Shown piece after piece: positions 60,758 to 64,000 of a DNA stretch of 64,000 bases (within the stretch, counting starts at the first letter, position 1; each line of letters opens with the position of its first letter). Position numbers and translations under genes: made by a program. This stretch comes from Streptomyces sp. ASQP_92 (lineage in GTDB: Bacteria > Actinomycetota > Actinomycetes > Streptomycetales > Streptomycetaceae), in assembly GCF_025399895.1 (NCBI RefSeq), contig NZ_JAODUA010000021.1:39003-103002 (forward strand), in the 5' to 3' direction. The notes under the pieces are model-generated. The model saw only the letters and a program-made list of their open reading frames with translations, was not told where the DNA came from and did no database searches.

Positions 60758-60971
60758 GGCCGTACTCCTTGAGGTACTCGGTTACCACGGCCGCCGGTCG
60801 GCTGCCGCGCCTGACGCCCCGGTACGCCGCGCCCTGAACCCTGAGGGGATAAGGACCGAGAGGCGTGGCCGACGATGGTGGTGAGACCGCCGGCGGGGCG
60901 TGCGAAGTCGATCCGGTCACCCGGATCGCCACATGAAGTGTACGGGACCCGCACAGTGCCGGGTGACGGCG

Positions 60972-60998
60972 TTGTCCACAACCACCTGGTTGTCCACA
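60972..60998 (+). promoter_or_regulatory. Pair of consensus DnaA boxes
   Basis: TTGTCCACA occurs twice, at 60972-60980 and 60990-60998, in the same orientation and 18 bp apart. This matches the preferred Streptomyces DnaA box. It lies between rpsB and the M23-like gene, far from any origin features. The rest of the 291-bp gap holds no recognisable gene. Confidence 0.5.
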
Positions 60999-61048
60999 GC
61001 CCACGACCAAGATCCCCCCGAACCGCCCCCGCCCGGGACCCTGTACCC

Positions 61049-61690
61049 ATGCACCGAACACTCCTCCTCGCCCTGGCAGCCGCGGCCACCTGGCCCGTCC
61101 TGCCACCCACCGTCATCCACCCCTGGGCCCCACCAGCCACGCCCTACGGCCCCGGCCACCGAGGCGTCGACCTGGCCGCACCCCCCGGCACCCCCGTCCG
61201 CGCCGCCGCCCCCGGCCGCGTCACCTTCGCGGGCCAGGTCGCGGGACGGGGGGTTCTCACGATCACTTTGGCGAGGGGAGGTGGGGACGGGTCGGGGGCG
61301 GGAGTGGGCGGCGCGGGGAGTGCGGGTCGGGGAAGGGCGGATGCGTCGAGTGTTGGGTCGGCGGGCTGGTCAGCAGGCGGGTCGACAGGCTGGTCGACGG
61401 GCTGGTCAGCAGGTGGGTCGACAGGCTGGATGAGAACTTTGCCGAGAGCCCCTTTGAACACCCCGTTGAGGACTACTTACGAACCAGTCCAGCCCCTCGT
61501 GAAGGAGGGCGCCCAAGTAGCGGCGGGCGAGGTGGTGGCCACCACCTCCGAGGCGCCCTCCCACTGCCCCCAGGGCTGCCTGCACTGGGGACTGCTGCGG
61601 GGCGACACCTACCTCAATCCCCTGTTGCTGCTCCATCGCGCCGCGCACTCCCGGCTGCTGCCGGTGGCGGGGGTGGCTGAGCCGGGGTGA
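61049..61690 (+). CDS. M23-like peptidoglycan endopeptidase with low-complexity insertion
   Basis: This 213-residue protein has a signal-like N-terminus (MHRTLLLALAAAATWPVLP), the LytM/M23 motif GHRGVDLAAPPGTPVRAAAPGRVTFAGQ and the C-terminal CLHWGLLRGDTYLNPLLLL. A roughly 65-residue insertion rich in Gly, Ser and Trp (about 75-140, with GSTGW-type repeats) separates the first half from RTTYEPVQPLV. The usual HxH pair reads CLH, so one zinc ligand may be missing. The domain may be inactive or stretched; function is not certain. ATG 61049 gives the signal peptide. Confidence 0.78.
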   Translation: MHRTLLLALAAAATWPVLPPTVIHPWAPPATPYGPGHRGVDLAAPPGTPVRAAAPGRVTFAGQVAGRGVLTITLARGGGDGSGAGVGGAGSAGRGRADASSVGSAGWSAGGSTGWSTGWSAGGSTGWMRTLPRAPLNTPLRTTYEPVQPLVKEGAQVAAGEVVATTSEAPSHCPQGCLHWGLLRGDTYLNPLLLLHRAAHSRLLPVAGVAEPG

Positions 61691-61755
61691 GGGGTGGGGA
61701 GACGGGGGGTGGGGTTGGGGGGGAGGGAGGGGGTGGGGGGCGGGGGGGGGAGGCC
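61687..61755 (+). other. Dense G-tract region (potential G-quadruplex)
   Basis: The 3' end of the M23-like gene runs into a stretch with many G-tracts of four or more bases (61684-61751, for example GGGGTGGGG and a run of ten G). It lies between convergent genes. It could form G-quadruplex DNA or RNA, or be a slippage-prone run. No gene is present in the 85-bp gap. Confidence 0.7.
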
Positions 61756-61775
61756 CCCAGAAGGTCAGTGGAAAT

Positions 61776-62354
61776 TCAGCCCCCGACCCCGCGCAGCGCC
61801 ATCGCCACTGCCGCGTCCGCGATGGCGGACGGGTCGGTCGTGCCTTGTTCGATGCGGCGCACCGCCGCGTCGACGATCCCTTGGAGGAGGACCGCGGCCA
61901 GGGGCGGCTGGGTGTGGCCGAGGTCGGCGAGCGCCTCGACGATCATGGCGATGAGGCCGCCGTGGGCGGCCCGGATCTTTTCGCGGGCGCCGGCGTCGAG
62001 TTCGCTGGCGGAGATGGCGACGACGGCGCGGTGGCGCTGGTCGCCGACGAGGCCGAGCTGGTGGCGTACATACGCCTCGACCTTGCCCTCGGGGGTGTCG
62101 GCCCGCTGCATGGCGCCTTCGATTTCGGCGGCCCAGAGCGGGAAGTCGACGGCGCAGAGTTCTTCGACGACCGCGGCGCGGGAGCGGAAGTATTCGTACA
62201 CGGACGAGCGGGCGAGGCCGGTGCGCTCGGCCAGGGCGGGGAAGGTCAGCGCTTCCGTCCCGCCTTCGGACAGCAGTGAGCGTGCGGCGTCCAGCAGGGC
62301 GTCGCGCTGCATGGTGCGGTGCTCGGCCACGGAGGCCGCTCGGATCCTGGGCAC
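61776..62354 (-). CDS. TetR family transcriptional regulator
   Basis: This 192-residue regulator has a TetR helix-turn-helix (LDAARSLLSEGGTEALTFPALAERTGLARSSVYEYFRSRAAVVEEL, about 20-65) and a ligand-binding C-terminal helical domain. The start is GTG 62354. It is a small gene downstream of whiG, with a gap of 59 bp, and may be a separate unit. The ligand and targets are unknown. Confidence 0.9.
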   Translation of the reverse strand: MPRIRAASVAEHRTMQRDALLDAARSLLSEGGTEALTFPALAERTGLARSSVYEYFRSRAAVVEELCAVDFPLWAAEIEGAMQRADTPEGKVEAYVRHQLGLVGDQRHRAVVAISASELDAGAREKIRAAHGGLIAMIVEALADLGHTQPPLAAVLLQGIVDAAVRRIEQGTTDPSAIADAAVAMALRGVGG

Positions 62355-62413
62355 TGCTCCACTTTACGGCCGGGCGCGGAACGGGGTCGGCAGGGACGAT
62401 TCGTCCGGGGCTC

Positions 62414-63256
62414 TCAACGCCCGACGTCCGCCAGTTTGGCCCGTAGCTGGAGCACCGATTTGGTGTGGATCTGGCTCACTCTGCTCTCGGTGACCCCGAG
62501 GACGTTGCCGATCTCGGCGAGGGTGAGGCCTTCGTAGTAGTAGAGCGTGACGACGGTCTTCTCGCGTTCGGGGAGGGTGTTGATCGCCCGGGCGAGCAGT
62601 CGGCGCAGTTCGCGGTCCTCGGCGACTTCGACGGGGTCGTCCGCGGAGGTGTCCTCGAGGGTGTCCATGAGGCTGAGCCGGTCGCCGCTCTCGCCGCCGA
62701 CGTGCAGCAGTTCTTCGAGGGCCACGACGTTGGCGAGCGACAACTGGCTGAAGACGGAGTGCAGTTCCTCGACGGCGATGCCCATCTCGGAGGCGACTTC
62801 GAGCTCCGAGGGGGTGCGTCTGAGCTGGGCTTCGAGGGTGGCGTAGGCGCGTTCCACGGCGCGCGCCTTCTGGCGTACGGAGCGCGGGATCCAGTCGAGG
62901 GCGCGCAGTTCGTCGATCATCGCGCCGCGGATCCGGGTGATGGCGTACGTCTCGAACTTGATGGCCCGCTCGATGTCGAACTTCTCGATGGCGTCGATGA
63001 GGCCGAAGACCCCGGAGGAGACGAAGTCGGCTTGTTCGACGTTGGGTGGCAGGCCCACACTCACGCGGCCCGCGACGTACTTGACCAGGGGCGAGTAGTG
63101 CAGGATCAACTGCTCGCGCAGCCGCTCGTCGCCGGTGGCTTTGTACGACCGCCACAGCTCGTCGACGGACGAGGGTGCCGATGGCCGCACGGTGCCGCTG
63201 CCGCGGGCAGCCGGGGGCGCTGCCGTGCGATCAGACCCGGAGGTGTGCTGGGGCAT
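62414..63256 (-). CDS. whiG: Sporulation sigma factor WhiG (FliA-like)
   Basis: WhiG directs the early sporulation genes of aerial hyphae. The 280-residue sigma factor has region 2 (YSPLVKYVAGRVSVGLPPNVEQADFVSSGVFGLIDAIEKFD), region 3, and region 4 (LPEREKTVVTLYYYEGLTLAEIGNVLGVTESRVSQIHTKSV). The Ser/Pro-rich N-terminus (about 1-30) and the neighbouring dprA match the Streptomyces locus. ATG 63256 is the first good start. The 243-bp gap to dprA holds the promoter, and no gene is seen in it. Confidence 0.97.
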   Translation of the reverse strand: MPQHTSGSDRTAAPPAARGSGTVRPSAPSSVDELWRSYKATGDERLREQLILHYSPLVKYVAGRVSVGLPPNVEQADFVSSGVFGLIDAIEKFDIERAIKFETYAITRIRGAMIDELRALDWIPRSVRQKARAVERAYATLEAQLRRTPSELEVASEMGIAVEELHSVFSQLSLANVVALEELLHVGGESGDRLSLMDTLEDTSADDPVEVAEDRELRRLLARAINTLPEREKTVVTLYYYEGLTLAEIGNVLGVTESRVSQIHTKSVLQLRAKLADVGR

Positions 63257-63499
63257 GCGTTGCCTTGAGCCGTTCTGCTGTGACGTGAGCGGGGGCTGTT
63301 TCCGGTCGGGGGTCCTCGTGAGCGTAGCGTGACTGGGCCGTCGCGGTGCGCGAAGGCCGGGTGATCGGGCCCGGTCGCTCGGGTGGCTTTCGGCGCTTGC
63401 GCAGGTGGGGGAGGCAGCGCCGCGTGTGGGCCCCGAAAGCGCTGCTGTGCGGCCCGTGGTGGACGCCGCCCTCTCACCTTGTCACCCGAATGCCCCTGG

Positions 63500-64000
63500 T
63501 CAAGCACCGCCTCGCCGCGTTCCGGCGGGGTGGAGCGCGGTCGGCGTCAACTTCCAGTCGTCTCCTACTCGTTCGACGAAGCCGAGGGCGTGCAGTTCGT
63601 AGAGGCGGCCGAGTGCTTCGTCGGCGCTGGTTCCGGCTTCGCGGGCGAGGTCGCGTGCGGGTGCGGCGCCGCGGGCGGGCAGGGCTTCCAGGACGCGGGC
63701 GGCGTCGGGGGCGAGGAGGTCGCGGGGCAGGACGGGGCCGCGGCGGGCGGGGGCGAGTTCTCCCATGTCTCCGACGAGTTCGACGACTTCTTCGGCGTCG
63801 GTGACCAGGACCGCTTCGCCGCGCAGGAGTTCGTGAACGCCCGCGGAGAGGCCGCTGGTGGCGGGGCCGGGGACGCCCATGGTGTAGCGGCCGAGTTTCT
63901 GTGCGGCGCGGGCGGTGACGAGGGAGCCGCTGCGGTACTCGGCCTCGACGACGACGGTTCCGCGTGTGAGGGCGGCGATGACGCGGTTGCGCAGGATGAA
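63500..64000 (-). CDS. dprA: DNA-processing protein DprA (partial, 5' end missing)
   Basis: The visible C-terminal 166 codons contain RNRVIAALTRGTVVVEAEYRSGSLVTARAAQKLGR and VPGPATSGLSAGVHELLRGEAVLVTDAEEVVELVG of the DprA/Smf Rossmann domain. A C-terminal winged-helix tail follows (RDLLAPDAARVLEALPARGAAP ... LYELHALGFVERVGDDWKL). DprA loads RecA onto incoming single-stranded DNA. The gene runs off the right edge; the usual order in Streptomyces is chelatase-dprA-whiG. Confidence 0.93.
   Translation of the reverse strand, partial: FILRNRVIAALTRGTVVVEAEYRSGSLVTARAAQKLGRYTMGVPGPATSGLSAGVHELLRGEAVLVTDAEEVVELVGDMGELAPARRGPVLPRDLLAPDAARVLEALPARGAAPARDLAREAGTSADEALGRLYELHALGFVERVGDDWKLTPTALHPAGTRRGGA

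Noticed and set aside
60972..60998. Replication origin
   Set aside because: Only two DnaA boxes occur, without AT-rich DNA, dnaA or dnaN nearby.

Overview
This window is a high-GC actinobacterial chromosome segment, almost certainly Streptomyces. The evidence is GC-rich third codon positions, frequent GTG starts, an infB with a very long Gly/Pro/Arg-rich N-terminus, the sporulation sigma factor gene whiG next to dprA, and gene order matching the conserved rbfA-infB-nusA-rimP ... proS-ispG-rseP-dxr ... frr-pyrH-tsf-rpsB-whiG-dprA stretch of Streptomyces chromosomes. Species-level identity cannot be read from the sequence alone.

Layout. 1-6.1 kb (minus): translation and ribosome maturation operon rbfA (cut by the left edge), ylxP, infB, ylxR, nusA, rimP. 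6.2-8.2 kb (plus): a lipoprotein, a ferritin-like DUF4439 protein and an APH-fold protein that has lost its catalytic residues. 8.2-8.85 kb: an intergenic repeat array. 8.85-16.3 kb (minus): proS, two GNAT acetyltransferases, and the MEP isoprenoid genes ispG and dxr flanking the site-2 protease gene rseP. 16.4-25.9 kb: a large acyl-CoA dehydrogenase, an aldehyde dehydrogenase, a PucR regulator, a membrane VirD4/TraD-like ATPase and gabT. 26-29 kb: a PAP2 phosphatase converging on a secreted GH18 chitinase that carries a DasR-type operator, and a small primase/polymerase-like protein. 29.3-46 kb: a polyamine/GABA catabolic region with an ALDH-potD-potA-potB-potC-oxidase operon, an orphan second potD, a second aminobutyraldehyde dehydrogenase, and an Lrp regulator plus aminotransferase. 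These are interrupted by NADAR, DUF4190, adenosine deaminase and GDPD genes. 46-50.6 kb: an ABC pair, a LOG-family gene and a DMT-like membrane protein. 50.8-54.9 kb: a thiamine-type ABC transporter under a TPP riboswitch. 54.9-60.8 kb (minus): rlmN, cdsA, frr, pyrH, tsf, rpsB. 61-64 kb: an M23-like protein, a TetR regulator, whiG and dprA (cut by the right edge).

How it works together. The polyamine genes form a plausible route: PotABCD import, FAD oxidoreductase or aminotransferase removal of the amino group, two aminobutyraldehyde-type dehydrogenases, then GabT plus a semialdehyde dehydrogenase leading to succinate. The glutamylation enzymes that would complete a gamma-glutamyl route are not in this window.

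The most unusual non-coding content is a modular intergenic repeat family (modules A, B, C) at six loci, always in the same orientation. Module C abuts or overlaps the stop codons of four unrelated minus-strand genes, and one locus carries seven tandem B copies with a 55/56-bp period. No tRNA, rRNA, CRISPR array, prophage or insertion sequence was seen.
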